Shown in pieces: positions 34,604-46,369 of a stretch of 64,000 nt of DNA. Numbering within the stretch: the first letter of the stretch is position 1; each line of letters starts with the position of its first letter. The notes beneath the pieces were generated by a model. The model saw nothing but the letters and a program-made list of their open reading frames with translations, searched no databases and was not told the origin of the DNA. The stretch comes from Zizania palustris (taxonomy: Eukaryota > Streptophyta > Magnoliopsida > Poales > Poaceae). The position numbers were made by a program, and so were the translations under genes. The stretch is taken from contig JAAALK010000081.1 in assembly GCA_019279435.1 (NCBI GenBank), positions 31,753,001 through 31,817,000 on the forward strand, in the 5' to 3' direction.

Positions 34604-35514
34604 TGTAGGACCGAAAGTAGCGACCAGAGGGGGGGTGAATGGGCGCCTTAAAAATTCTTTCGAATCAATGGCCTGTTCCCAATACCCAACGCACCTCAAA
34701 AATACTATGCAGCAGAAAATAAACAGAAGGCCTAAGTCTAAAGGTTTCTAACCTAGAAGCAACTGATGATAAACAGTGTAAAACTAAAGTGGTGCAACTA
34801 GGCAGATGAACAAGTTGTAACAGGCCTAAACTTCTCAATGAAATGATCTAAGTATGTGTAAGATGAAAAGAGAAGTTACTGTCCAAATTTGTCTCCTGTT
34901 CGGAACATGGCGAAGCCCCCTTCGCACGTCGAGGTATGCTTCGGAGGTTGGTGACGGAGCCTGTCCGAGATGCCGAAGATGTCACGGTCTAGCCTAGTTC
35001 GAAGTGGTAAGATGCGAAGTGTACTTCGGAGCGAAGTAACACAATGCCGGAGCCTGGTTCGAAGTATGTACTTCGAAGACAAAGCTTCGAACACAGCTTC
35101 GAACCAAGAGCTTCGGAGCAAAGTGACAGAGTCAGAGCCTGCTTCGAAGTGCACTTCGAAGACAAAGCTTCGAACACAACTTTGAACCAAAAGCTTCGAA
35201 CACAACACACAAACGGACAACCTTCGAACAAAGAAGCGAAGCCTGTCACGCGACAGAGAACCAAGTCCGAAGCCAATGCTCTACCTTCGAAAAAAGCAAG
35301 CTCCGAAAAGAGAGACGAAAGATGACACGCTACACAGAAGTCAGTGCGAGGCCAAGCGGAGCTACAAGCTTCGAACCCAACTTCGAAACTTGTCGAAGTA
35401 TGGACTTCGAACAGATAGGGCCGAAGCCCCTTCGCACTGTTGTTCGAAGTATGCAATGCTGATGATCAGAGAAAAAATGCTTCGAAGCTTAGCAGCACAG
35501 AACGCAAACCAAAT
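34604..35514 (-). repeat. Copia solo LTR, part 1 of 2 (split by element 2)
   Basis: On the minus strand this is the 3' end of an LTR. Its terminal 45 bp match the SIRE LTR terminus (CCCATTCACCCCCCCTCTGG, then GGTCC(T/A)ACA), but the interior is clearly diverged. It is preceded by the 5-bp word CTCGT at 34599-34603, which recurs at 47450-47454. The interior is packed with TTCGAA words. The two parts sum to 1991 bp, the same length class as the SIRE LTRs. No internal coding region exists between the parts other than the inserted element, so it is read as a solo LTR. Confidence 0.65.
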
Positions 35515-37504
35515 TGAGAAACCAAGGGTGGTTTCGGTGTATGTGATGAGTGATTGACAGGCTTTTACCCTCTGTTCGAAGGGTACCTCCGAAGGGGATT
35601 CGGAGGTGGTTCTCCGAAGGGTGTTCGGAGGTGTTTGCTTGCTGCAGCTGTGCAGCGGAGTGTACCTGTCGGAGGGGTCCGGCAGTACGCGATGATCGGG
35701 TTCGTACCGATGGCTTCGGTACTTTGGGCGGTACACCGGAGTGTGTGCCGGAGGTTGCTAACTCGGAGAGGTCTCCGGAGTACTGGATACACTTGTCTGT
35801 TTGTCTGTGGTGCGCAGGGACTTCGGAGGCGACGGACAGGGTTCGAGCCAGGTGAACTTGGGTCAAGCGGGTGGTTTGATGCCAAGGGAGCGGGGAGCTC
35901 AGTCACGGTGGCTGCGAAGGTGGTCCGGGTCGGTCCTCGGGTCGAGGCGTGCCAGGTGAAGGCAGAGAGTGCGGAGCGTGGCTTCGGCTGAAGGTACTCC
36001 GAGACAAAGTCCTCGGAGGTGAGGCACTTCGAAGGTACTCCGAATGGAGTAACTTCGGAGTTGGTGGAACAAGTCCTCTGCGGAGGCAAGGTGTTCGATG
36101 TGTGCTCCGGAGGGAGACACTCGAAGGGTGCCCGACGAAGTTCTCAGAAGTCGAGGCGCATCGAAGGCATGGTCCGGGTGAGGCTCGTCGAGGAGTGTGC
36201 TCGGAGTGAGACACTGCGACGAAGTGCTCATGGAATGCTTCATGCGGAGGCCTTGGACGAAGGAGGGACTTCGAAGGGTGGTACTCCGAAGGTGGGGCTT
36301 CGGAGTGTGAAGGACTTCGGAGCGAGGCTAGCTCCGGAGTGAGGATGACTTGAGGTGCTTCGGCCATGCATGGCTTCGGTACACGGACGGACGGTGTTCG
36401 AGCTCGGAGTAGCTGCGAAGCCGTGGTGATCCACTCCGGAGGTGGTGGTGCGAAGGCCCAAGGGCTTTGACGGCTTCGGCTCAAAACCGTCACTGTATCG
36501 AAGGTCTTCTTCGGCGGAGCGAAGGCCAACAGGCTGCAGGCTTCTCGCCGAAGCTTCCGCACCCCTCGCGTGCGAAGGGAGGTTCCAGAAGTCAACTCTG
36601 TAAAGGCTGACACTGTCTGTTCTGAAAAAGGCTGACACTGTCCCCTCTGCAGCTGACAGAGAAGCCTCCAAAATAAAGGTGGACTACCTTTTGTACCCCT
36701 TAGTTCTGTAGAGACAAATCTGTTGTAAACCCTAGGGGTAAAGTAGTCACTTCCTTAGGATGAAGCCGTGGGCTATAAATATGGGGGCTCGGTAGGTAAC
36801 ATTTAACACTTTGAGCATTTACTGTTGAGCTCCTGTAGACAGACCTCGCTGTTTTCATTCTGAGTTCAATATATTTTGTGTTCCTTGTTCAAGCGGCGAA
36901 GCCCTGCTTCTGTGTGCTTTTGCTTGAGCTCGTATCGCGTACCTCGCTAGTCTTTAGTTCACCGAAGCCTGTCTTGGCGAAGGGTGTTTTTCTCGCGAAG
37001 TGTGCTTTTCAGTGTGCTGTCGCTCTGTGTAACTCAAGGCAAGACCTCGCTGATTACTAGCGAAGCCCTGTTCATTTCCCGTAGTGCTTCCTGTGTCGAA
37101 GCCCTTAGCGTAGTCCGTTGTGTGTGCGTGTAGACCTTCGGGTACGAAGCCCAGCACCCGTTGCTGTCGCCAAGTACTTGGTCGAAGTCCTCAGAGGGCT
37201 GTCCACTCTTGCGAAGGGTGACGTGCGAAGTCTGCTCAAAGCACCCTGTGTGCGGAGCCTGCACTGACTTAGCAGAGTAGGTTTTCGAGGGTTGTTAGTG
37301 GAGCGAAGTCTTCTTGGCTTCGAACTTTTGCTCCTCCGAAGCCTGTGTTCGAAGGTGTCGAAGTACCTCCGAACCAGACCTTCGAAGGCTGTGTTCGAAG
37401 CCTGTTCCGCAGAAGACAGAACAGAACCGTAGGCTAAGTTTTAGCCAGTAATTTTTTAAAGCTCCCATTCACCCCCCCCTCTGGTCGCCGTTTCCGGTCC
37501 AACA
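35515..37504 (+). repeat. 5' LTR of element 2 (1990 bp)
   Basis: It begins TGAGAAACCAAGG and ends CCAACA. The TATA box CTATAAAT is near 36773. Relative to element 1 it has about 33 extra bp around 36300, in a TTCGGAG-rich block that looks like a local duplication. Confidence 0.95.
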
Positions 37505-37506
37505 AT

Positions 37507-37518
37507 TGGTATCAGAGC
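37507..37518 (+). other. Primer binding site of element 2
   Basis: TGGTATCAGAGC, complementary to the initiator Met tRNA 3' end, two bases after the LTR. Confidence 0.9.
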
Positions 37519-37568
37519 TGGTTAAGATCACCAGTTGACCTTAACCGGTTTTGTGATCTGTTGGCGAC

Positions 37569-40030
37569 ATGGATAGAGGCAGTAAAATTCCTCTGTTCGA
37601 TGGGACAGATTTTGCATACTGGAAGGTGCGCATGGAGGCTTACTTGTTAAGCCAAGGAAATGCAATTTGGGAGATTGTGGACTCACAATACTCCATCCCT
37701 GATACCCGCACCACTCAAACTGAAAAAGATCAGTATATTGCCAACTCGAAGGCAAGGAACATACTGTTCATTGGTTTGAGTCGGAGTGAGTTTGATAGGG
37801 TGCAGCACCTTAGGACTGCTAGGGAGATTTGGTCAACACTCACTGTATTTCATGAGGGCTCTGCTCAGATTAAGGCCAGGCGCCAAAGCACCTACAATCA
37901 ACAGTATCAGCTGTTTGTGCAGGCACCTGGTGAATCTGTGGATGCCATGTTTTCTCGCTTTGACGCGATAGTGAGTAACTTGCGATCCAACGGGACGCTT
38001 GCTTACAGTGATCACGATAGGGCTATCAAGCTTCTCTATGCTCTTGACCGTAGCATATGGGAGGTGAAGATATCCAGCATTGAGGAGTCCACAGGCTATG
38101 ACACATTGACCTGTGATGAGCTCTTTAGCAAGCTAAAGTCCACAGAGATTGCCAAGGCATCTCTTGCTGTGCACAGAAGCTCTTTGCCACAGCCATTGGC
38201 ATTGGTTTCTAGCACTAGCCGTGGCACCACTGCAGAACCAAGCACATCAGGCACTTGTGTTCTTGCAGATGGTTTTGCTTTGTCCTCCCTGGTCTCCGTC
38301 ACAAAGGAGCAGGTGGATACTCTAGCTGATGACGAGCTTGCTCTCATTGCCCGGAGGTTCACCCGCTTTCATCATGAGAGACGGGATCAGAGGAGAAGTG
38401 GTTTTAGTGGCTGCTATGAATGTGGCGACACCTCTCACATTAAGGCCAATTGTCCCAAGATCAAAAAGAGAGATGAGAGTGACCGCCCCAAATACCACAA
38501 AAGGAGAGGAAGCCCTTTGTGAAGGGCAAGCGCGGCAAGATGGCTAAGAAAGTAGCCAAGGCCGCTTCCAGAGCCTTTGTTGCTGCTCTCAGCGACATCG
38601 ACACTTCCTCAACTGAGGAGTCGAGCTCTGAGGAGGAGGAGTCCCCAAGGAAGGAGGACAAGAAGGACAAGAAGGGACGTGACTTCACCGGCCTTTGCTT
38701 CATGGCCGACAGCGATCACAGCGGCGATGAGCTTGACTCATCAGAGGTAAACCTATCATCTGACCAGCTTCTAATTAAATTAGATGAGCTGAATGAAGTA
38801 GTACTTGGTCAGGATAGATTACTTGTGCAAGCCGCTAGAGAAAGAAAAGACCTTAGACTTAGGCTAGAAAATGTTTCTACTTAATATGCCATGCTTAAGT
38901 CTAAGTTTGATGATGCTGAATGTGAGTCCTGTTCTGTTGTCATGAGTGAGCTTGCTCAGTTGCGTTCTGTTCATGCTCAAACTCTTTCTGAGCTTGAGAC
39001 TGCACAGAAGCAGCTTTTGGAGGTGGATTCTAGACCTCATGATGTTATTGATTGCATGAACTGCTCTTTATTACGCGATAGCATTAATTTACGTGATAAG
39101 CATGTTCATGATTTGGAGGCTAGATTGGAGAGGGCCGGTAGTTCTAAGGATGTGCAACCTGTTTGTGACACTTGCATTACCCTTAAGGACCAGCTAGGCA
39201 CTGTCAGAGAGCGAGCTGAAAATCTAATGTCCGAAAATGAATACCTTCTTTCTGTGGTGAACAAATGCACTGAGGGGAAGGGTAGGATGGATTTGCTCTT
39301 GGCCAAGACCAAGTTGTGTGCTGACAGAGCCGGGGTAGCTCTAGGTTTGGGTTTTGAGAGGATAGCTTCAGACAGTAAGACCAAAACTGTTTTTACCTCT
39401 CCCACCACCCTAGAGAAAGAGAGAGCTCTGTTGGACACCCCATCAGCCAAAAAGCCTACCCATCCACCAAAGAAAACCACACCTCCTGCCAAGAAAAATC
39501 CTCCCAAGAAAACCACTCGGAAGAAACCCAAGGAGCCTGTGAGAGTTGCTCCTGTGACCCATGAGAGTGCCCCCAGGAGAGTGTTTCACTGTTCTTATTG
39601 TCAGCGGGCGGGTCATTTGATTGGTTTCTGTTTCCGTCGCATCAAGGATGAGCGACGTGCACAGGCGATGAGCTATCAGGACATGCATTACCCATCTTTA
39701 GGTATGCATGAGTCTGAGTATTACTCTCGTCCTGTTTTCGAGGCTCCTCGTGCTTCTCGGAGAGGTTTTGCTCCTCGAGGTGTTCACCATGTTCCATATG
39801 GTGGTAGACCTCGGGCGAGTAGCTTTGTACCTCGTCAGAGTAGGAGACCTCGACATGCTTTGCGTTCTTTGCATGTAGGTAGACCTCGCACTTTGCATCA
39901 TTCTGATTTTTATGTGCGTAGACCGTCTACTTTTACTGTGCCTACTACTCGTGTCACTCAGTGCTGGATGCCTCGTCATTATTTTACTCACCCCAGCACT
40001 GAGCGATCGAGGCATTCTTATCATGTGTAG
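37569..40030 (+). pseudogene. gag: gag of element 2, broken by one frameshift and one nonsense codon
   Basis: This is the same gene as the 820-aa gag of element 1. One A is missing from an A run (four A at 38499-38502 where element 1 has five), which shifts the frame just after the first zinc knuckle and ends the protein at 317 aa. Downstream, in the restored frame, a GAA codon has become TAA (38882-38884). After that the frame is open through the second zinc knuckle to the shared UAG at 40028-40030. The N-terminal capsid-like part and first CCHC knuckle remain translatable. Full-length Gag cannot be made from this copy. Confidence 0.92.
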
Positions 40031-43000
40031 GCGACAGGTCGAGGCTTGGAGGGCACGTGGATCATGGACTCCGGTTGTTCGCGCCACATGACCGGAGATG
40101 CAAACTGGTTCTCCAGCCTCACAACAACCAAGCAAAGGGAACATATCACCTTCGGAAACAATCGAAGGAGTAGAGTGAAAGGTAAAGGTGTGGTAAGGAT
40201 TAACACGAACTTCACTCTCAAAGATGTTGCTTTGGTTGAAAACCTGGGATACAATTTGCTGTCTGTATCTCAGTTGCTTGATGAGGGCTTCGAAGTGCGA
40301 TTTCATCGCGATACTTCGCAAGTGCTCAATTCTGATGGCGTTGTGGTGTGTAAGATCTTTAGAGTTGGGAGAGTTTTTGGAGCTGATTTTTCAGAGTCGT
40401 CTGGTTCTTCTCATTGCCTTGTTGCACATTCGACTTCTGAGCTTTGGAAGTGGCATAGGAGACTAGGGCATATGAGCTTTGAGTTGCTCACTCGTCTAAG
40501 CGCCCTAGGTTTGATCCGAGGATTGCCCAAGCTCAGGTTTGAGAAGAATTTGGTTTGCGCTCCTTGTCGACATGGTAAAATGATTGCCGCTTCGCACTCG
40601 CCAGTCACCACAGTGATGACCGAACAGCCCGGAGAACTTCTCCATATGGACACTGTAGGTCCTTCTCGGGTTGGTTCTTTAGGCGGCAAGTGGTATGTTC
40701 TTGTTATTGTCGACGATTTCTCTCGCTACTCTTGGGTCTTCTTTCTTGCCAGCAAGGACGAAGTGTTTTCACACTTTTGGAGCTTGGCTTTGAGACTTTT
40801 CACTGAACTCCCAGGTGCATTGAAATTCATTCGAAGCGATAATGGCACCGAGTTCAGAAATAGTCTCTTTGTTGACTTTTGCATGGAGCATGGCATAGAA
40901 CATCAATTCTCTGCTCCGCGGGTTCCTCAACAGAACGGTGTTGTTGAGAGGAAAAACCGCACTTTGGTTGAGATGGCTAGGACGATGCTTGATGAGCATA
41001 GGACTCCTAGAAAATTCTGGGCTGAGGCCATGAACACTGCATGTTACATCTCAAACCGAATTTTCTTGCGCTCAATTTTAAATTTGACATCTTATGAGCT
41101 GCGTTTTGGGAGACAGCCCAAGGTTACTCATCTTCGAGTTTTTGGCTGTCGCTGTTTCATCCTAAAGCGTGGAAATTTGGATAAATTTGAGTCGCGATCT
41201 TCTGACGGGATCTTTTTGGGTTATACTACTCATGGTCATTCTTATCGTGTTTATAACTTGGAAACTAACACTATCATCGAGTCATGTGATGTGACTTTTG
41301 ATGAATCAACCCCCTCTGTTAGTTCTGCTTTTGAACAGGCAAATGAACACGACATGGAACAGACCTTATTCGAAGACGAAGATCCCGGAGAATTCGAGGA
41401 TGATCCCCTACTACCCTCGACATCAACCCCTGAAGCTGACCCCGCTTCAACTACTTCGGCACGAGGTCCCGAAGCGACTACCTCAACATCGGTCATCTTG
41501 GACCACTCCAACGTACAAGTTGAGGGGGAGACTGCATCCCGCCGCGAGGCTCCACATCATGTCCAAAGGATGCACCCTCCCGAGCAGATCATTGGTGAGC
41601 TTGATCAAAGGGTAACACGTTCTCACGCTCATTTTACTAATGCTGCTTTTGTTGCTTCTTTCGAGCCCTTAGATGTTAGTCATGCACTTTCTGATTCTAG
41701 TTGGATCAATGCCATGCATGAAGAGCTTGAAAATTTTGAAAGAAATCAAGTCTGGACTTTAGTTGATCCTTCACCTAATGTTCATTTTATTGGAACAAAA
41801 TGGATTTTTAAAAATAAACAAGGGGAGGATGGAACAATTGTTAGAAATAAGGCTAGACTTGTAGCTCAGGGCTTTTCTCAACTAGAAGGGATTGATTTTA
41901 CTGAAACTTTTGCACCTGTTGCTCGCCTTGAGGCCATTAGGATTTTGCTTGCCTTTGCGACATCCCGGGGATTCAAACTCTATCAAATGGATGTCAAAAG
42001 TGCTTTTCTTAATGGCTTCATAGGTGAAGATGTTTATGTAAAACAACCCCCTGGTTTTGAAAACCCCAAGTACCCACATAAAGTCCTTAAACTTCATAAG
42101 GCTCTTTATGGACTCAAGCAGGCCCCACGGGCTTGGTATGATAGACTTAAGTCTTTTCTGCTTGAGCGAGGGTATTTGATGGGCTCTGTTGATAAAACTT
42201 TGTTTACTCTCAAGCATGGCAAAGATTTCCTCCTAGTTCAGATTTATGTGGATGATATCATCTTTGGTGGCTCTTCTCATGCTTTGGTTGCCGAGTTTGC
42301 AGATACCATGAGCAGGGAATTTGAAATGTCGATGATGGGTGAACTCACCTTTTTCCTTGGTTTGCAAATCAAGCAAAGCAAACAAGGTACTTTTGTCCAC
42401 CAGACAAAGTACACCAAGGACCTGCTCAAGAAATTCGACATGTCCGATGCGAAGCCCCTCGCCACTCCAATGGCTACATCTGTAGCATTGGACCCTGACG
42501 AAGATGGAGAAGCCGTAGATCAGAAGGAGTTTCGGAGCATGATCGGCTCCCTCCTCTACTTGACTGCCACGAGGCCGGACATACACTTCGCAGTATGTCT
42601 GTGCGCTCGTTTTCAGGCTTCACCACGAGCTTCGCACCGCCAAGCGGTTAAGCGCATTCTAAGGTATCTCAAGCACACCCTTGAATTTGGCATATGGTAT
42701 TCATCGTCTTCATCTTTATGTCTTAGAGGTTATTCAGATGCGGATTTTGCTGGGTGTAGAATTGATAGGAAGAGTACCTCTGGTACTTGTCATTTTCTGG
42801 GTACGTCTCTGGTTTGCTGGTCTTCCCGCAAACAGTCTAGTGTTGCACAATCGACGGCGGAAGCCGAATATGTTGCTGCAGCTAGCTGTTGCTCTCAGAT
42901 TTTGTGGATGGTTTCCACTTTGCGGGATTTCGGGTTAGATTATAAGAGTGTTCCACTTTTCTGTGATAACACTAGTGCTATTTGTATTGCAAACAACCCG

Positions 43001-43198
43001 GTTCAGCACTCCAGAACCAAACACATTGATGTACGGTATCATTTTCTCAGAGATCACAATGAGAAGGGTGATATTGAACTTCAATATGTTGATACCCAAC
43101 ACCAGCTTGCCGATATTTTTACAAAACCCCTCGATGCTTCTCGGTTTGCTTACTTGCGTGGGGAACTTGGTATTTGTCATCCCTACGGCATTTTGTGA
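40031..43198 (+). CDS. pol: Pol polyprotein of element 2 (PR-INT-RT-RH)
   Basis: Pol is open from the codon after UAG to UGA at 43196-43198, the same length as in element 1. Protease DSG, integrase H-H-C-C and D-D-E residues, reverse transcriptase YVDD and RNase H DADF/AEAEY/DNTSA motifs are all present. Differences from element 1 are mostly silent or conservative, a sign of purifying selection before insertion. Expression would depend on readthrough of the UAG from a Gag frame that is itself interrupted upstream, so this copy probably makes little Pol on its own. Confidence 0.93.
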   Translation, partial: ATGRGLEGTWIMDSGCSRHMTGDANWFSSLTTTKQREHITFGNNRRSRVKGKGVVRINTNFTLKDVALVENLGYNLLSVSQLLDEGFEVRFHRDTSQVLNSDGVVVCKIFRVGRVFGADFSESSGSSHCLVAHSTSELWKWHRRLGHMSFELLTRLSALGLIRGLPKLRFEKNLVCAPCRHGKMIAASHSPVTTVMTEQPGELLHMDTVGPSRVGSLGGKWYVLVIVDDFSRYSWVFFLASKDEVFSHFWSLALRLFTELPGALKFIRSDNGTEFRNSLFVDFCMEHGIEHQFSAPRVPQQNGVVERKNRTLVEMARTMLDEHRTPRKFWAEAMNTACYISNRIFLRSILNLTSYELRFGRQPKVTHLRVFGCRCFILKRGNLDKFESRSSDGIFLGYTTHGHSYRVYNLETNTIIESCDVTFDESTPSVSSAFEQANEHDMEQTLFEDEDPGEFEDDPLLPSTSTPEADPASTTSARGPEATTSTSVILDHSNVQVEGETASRREAPHHVQRMHPPEQIIGELDQRVTRSHAHFTNAAFVASFEPLDVSHALSDSSWINAMHEELENFERNQVWTLVDPSPNVHFIGTKWIFKNKQGEDGTIVRNKARLVAQGFSQLEGIDFTETFAPVARLEAIRILLAFATSRGFKLYQMDVKSAFLNGFIGEDVYVKQPPGFENPKYPHKVLKLHKALYGLKQAPRAWYDRLKSFLLERGYLMGSVDKTLFTLKHGKDFLLVQIYVDDIIFGGSSHALVAEFADTMSREFEMSMMGELTFFLGLQIKQSKQGTFVHQTKYTKDLLKKFDMSDAKPLATPMATSVALDPDEDGEAVDQKEFRSMIGSLLYLTATRPDIHFAVCLCARFQASPRASHRQAVKRILRYLKHTLEFGIWYSSSSSLCLRGYSDADFAGCRIDRKSTSGTCHFLGTSLVCWSSRKQSSVAQSTAEAEYVAAASCCSQILWMVSTLRDFGLDYKSVPLFCDNTSAICIANNPVQHSRTKHIDVRYHFLRDHNEKGDIELQYVDTQHQLADIFTKPLDASRFAYLRGELGICHPYGIL

Positions 43199-44373
43199 GG
43201 GGGAGCTGCTTTTAATTGTCTTGCATATGCTCATTATGTGTGGAATTGCACTTACATCTTTTGCTATTATATGCCTGCTTTTAACTCAAAAGAAATCATG
43301 ACAGCTCAGCTCTATGAAATATGTCTGGAACATTGATTATGCATGATGTTTTATTTTCTAAAAATCAAAACTTGCTCACCGCATAATCTTGTATCTAGCT
43401 TGTTTAGGCTGGACTGCTTTTAGCTATCTTCTTTCTACTTGACAGCAAGACACTATTCCTTGGATGCTAAAATTTGCAACTTGAAAAATTGTGTTCTTTA
43501 TTCATGGATATTCATCAAAATGTTTCATTCATCTGAATCAAAATCAAAAAATTCCATGATTTACCTGGTTTAAATGAAAAGATCCAGGAGGGTTTGTTTG
43601 TCGCACTACTCTATTCTAGACTGCTTACCATTGCACTTTGGTCTGAACTGGGATAGTGTAGTGTATGCCAAAATCACCGCCTTAAGCTTCAGATGGCTTT
43701 CATGCCTAGGCTTGGCTTGATTGGAAAGTATAAGGTGGACAAACAAATAACCCCTGGCACTAAGACAAGAACATCTAGATTAATTAATCATCAAGTTTGC
43801 TTTCACAGCTCCTTTTGAACAAGACTTGTCTGTCTAGGGTAGAACTTGTTAGCTTTGCGCAGTCCTTGCCTTCTCATGTCTAACTACTGTGATTAAGTGG
43901 TGATGCTTTTACTACAAAATAACACAATCTCATGCCATCATCTTGTTTCACAGATTGTTAAATTGAGCTGAGCACATGATCATTTGTGTTAATTTTGGCA
44001 TATTTTTGCATTATATGTCTTTGCAATTCTATTCATTTCGCAGCTTTGCATCTTTTGAATGCTCCTTGATGCTTGCATTGCCAAAGGGGGAGAGGTTTGC
44101 TATGTTCTCTGTCGCAAGAAGGCATAATTTTGAAGGGGGGAGAGATCTTTGACATAAAGGGGGAGAAAAATTTACTTAACTCAGGGGGAGTTTTTATCAA
44201 GGGGAGATTTGCCAAAGGGCTTTTACTCTTTTGAGAAAGGGGGAGAAAAATTTCTTTTATCAAGTGACATGCTTTGGCTCTTTTTGAGTTTTTATGGTCA
44301 CTTGTGTGCTGAAATTTTTTTACATTTTCTTGAACTTCAATTTGGTTGTCAATGCACTCATCAAGGGGGAGAT
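43199..44373 (+). other. Non-coding tail of element 2 with G-rich tracts and polypurine tract
   Basis: It parallels 6935-8063 of element 1, with GGGGGAG runs just after the pol stop and several at about 44085-44245. The functional tract AAGGGGGAGAT lies at 44363-44373 beside the 3' LTR. There is no envelope-like ORF. Confidence 0.75.
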
Positions 44374-46364
44374 TGAGAAACCAAGGGTGGTTTCGGTGTA
44401 TGTGATGAGTGATTGACAGGCTTTTACCCTCTGTTCGAAGGGTACCTCCGAAGGGGATTCGGAGGTGGTTCTCCGAAGGGTGTTCGGAGGTGTTTGCTTG
44501 CTGCAGCTGTGCAGCGGAGTGTACCTGTCGGAGGGGTCCGGCAGTACGCGATGATCGGGTTCGTACCGATGGCTTCGGTACTTTGGGCGGTACACCGGAG
44601 TGTGTGCCGGAGGTTGCTAACCCGGAGAGGTCTCCGGAGTACTGGATACACTTGTCTGTTTGTCTGTGGTGCGCAGGGACTTCGGAGGCGACGGACAGGG
44701 TTCGAGCCAGGTGAACTTGGGTCAAGCGGGTGGTTTGATGCCAAGGGAGCGGGGAGCTCAGTCACGGTGGCTGCGAAGGTGGTCCGGGTCGGTCCTCGGG
44801 TCGAGGCGTGCCAGGTGAAGGCAGAGAGTGCGGAGCGTGGCTTCGGCTGAAGGTACTCCGAGACAAAGTCCTCGGAGGTGAGGCACTTCGAAGGTACTCC
44901 GAATGGAGTAACTTCGGAGTTGGTGGAACAAGTCCTCTGCGGAGGCAAGGTGTTCGATGTGTGCTCCGGAGGGAGACACTCGAAGGGTGCCCGACGAAGT
45001 TCTCAGAAGTCGAGGCGCATCGAAGGCATGGTCCGGGTGAGGCTCGTCGAGGAGTGTGCTCGGAGTGAGACACTGCGACGAAGTGCTCATGGAATGCTTC
45101 ATGCGGAGGCCTTGGACGAAGGAGGGACTTCGAAGGGTGGTACTCCGAAGGTGGGGCTTCGGAGTGTGAAGGACTTCGGAGCGAGGCTAGCTCCGGAGTG
45201 AGGATGACTTGAGGTGCTTCGGCCATGCATGGCTTCGGTACACGGACGGACGGTGTTCGAGCTCGGAGTAGCTGCGAAGCCGTGGTGATCCACTCCGGAG
45301 GTGGTGGTGCGAAGGCCCAAGGGCTTTGACGGCTTCGGCTCAAAACCGTCACTGTATCGAAGGTCTTCTTCGGCGGAGCGAAGGCCAACAGGCTGCAGGC
45401 TTCTCGCCGAAGCTTCCGCACCCCTCGCGTGCGAAGGGAGGTTCCAGAAGTCAACTCTGTAAAGGCTGACACTGTCTGTTCTGAAAAAGGCTGACACTGT
45501 CCCCTCTGCAGCTGACAGAGAAGCCTCCAAAATAAAGGTGGACTACCTTTTGTACCCCTTAGTTCTGTAGAGACAAATCTGTTGTAAACCCTAGGGGTAA
45601 AGTAGTCACTTCCTTAGGATGAAGCCGTGGGCTATAAATATGGGGGCTCGGTAGGTAACATTTAACACTTTGAGCATTTACTGTTGAGCTCCTGTAGACA
45701 GACCTCGCTGTTTTCATTCTGAGTTCAATATATTTTGTGTTCCTTGTTCAAGCGGCGAAGCCCTGCTTCTGTGTGCTTTTGCTTGAGCTCGTATCGCATA
45801 CCTCGCTAGTCTTTAGTTCACCGAAGCCTGTCTTGGCGAAGGGTGTTTTTCTCGCGAAGTGTGCTTTTCAGTGTGCTGTCGCTCTGTGTAACTCAAGGCA
45901 AGACCTCGCTGATTACTAGCGAAGCCCTGTTCATTTCCCGTAGTGCTTCCTGTGTCGAAGCCCTTAGCGTAGTCCGTTGTGTGTGCGTGTAGACCTTCGG
46001 GTACGAAGCCCAGCACCCGTTGCTGTCGCCAAGTACTTGGTCGAAGTCCTCAGAGGGCTGTCCACTCTTGCGAAGGGTGACGTGCGAAGTCTGCTCAAAG
46101 CACCCTGTGTGCGGAGCCTGCACTGACTTAGCAGAGTAGGTTTTCGAGGGTTGTTAGTGGAGCGAAGTCTTCTTGGCTTCGAACTTTTGCTCCTCCGAAG
46201 CCTGTGTTCGAAGGTGTCGAAGTACCTCCGAACCAGACCTTCGAAGGCTGTGTTCGAAGCCTGTTCCGCAGAAGACAGAACAGAACCGTAGGCTAAGTTT
46301 TAGCCAGTAATTTTTTAAAGCTCCCATTCACCCCCCCCCTCTGGTCGCCGTTTCCGGTCCAACA
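44374..46364 (+). repeat. 3' LTR of element 2 (1991 bp)
   Basis: Almost identical to the 5' LTR. The visible differences are a T/C at about 35762 versus 44621, a G/A at about 36939 versus 45798, and one extra C in the C run before the terminus. It is followed by the target duplication CAAAT. Confidence 0.95.
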
Positions 46365-46369
46365 CAAAT

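Larger units (their letters stand above)
35515..46364 (+). mobile_element. Complete SIRE-type Copia retrotransposon, element 2 (10.85 kb)
   Basis: TG...CA LTRs (35515-37504 and 44374-46364) are flanked by a perfect 5-bp target duplication CAAAT (35510-35514 and 46365-46369). The order is LTR, primer binding site, gag (broken), UAG, pol (open), G-rich tail, polypurine tract, LTR. I saw only about two substitutions and one C-run length change between the nearly 2-kb LTRs, so it inserted very recently. It sits inside an older related solo LTR. Confidence 0.96.

Noticed and set aside
35565..36613. Long minus-strand frames (174 and 236 aa) within the SIRE LTR, repeated at 44424-45472
   Set aside because: They lie in the LTR, are Ser/Pro/Arg-rich shadows of the TTCGAAG-type repeats, and match no protein I know.
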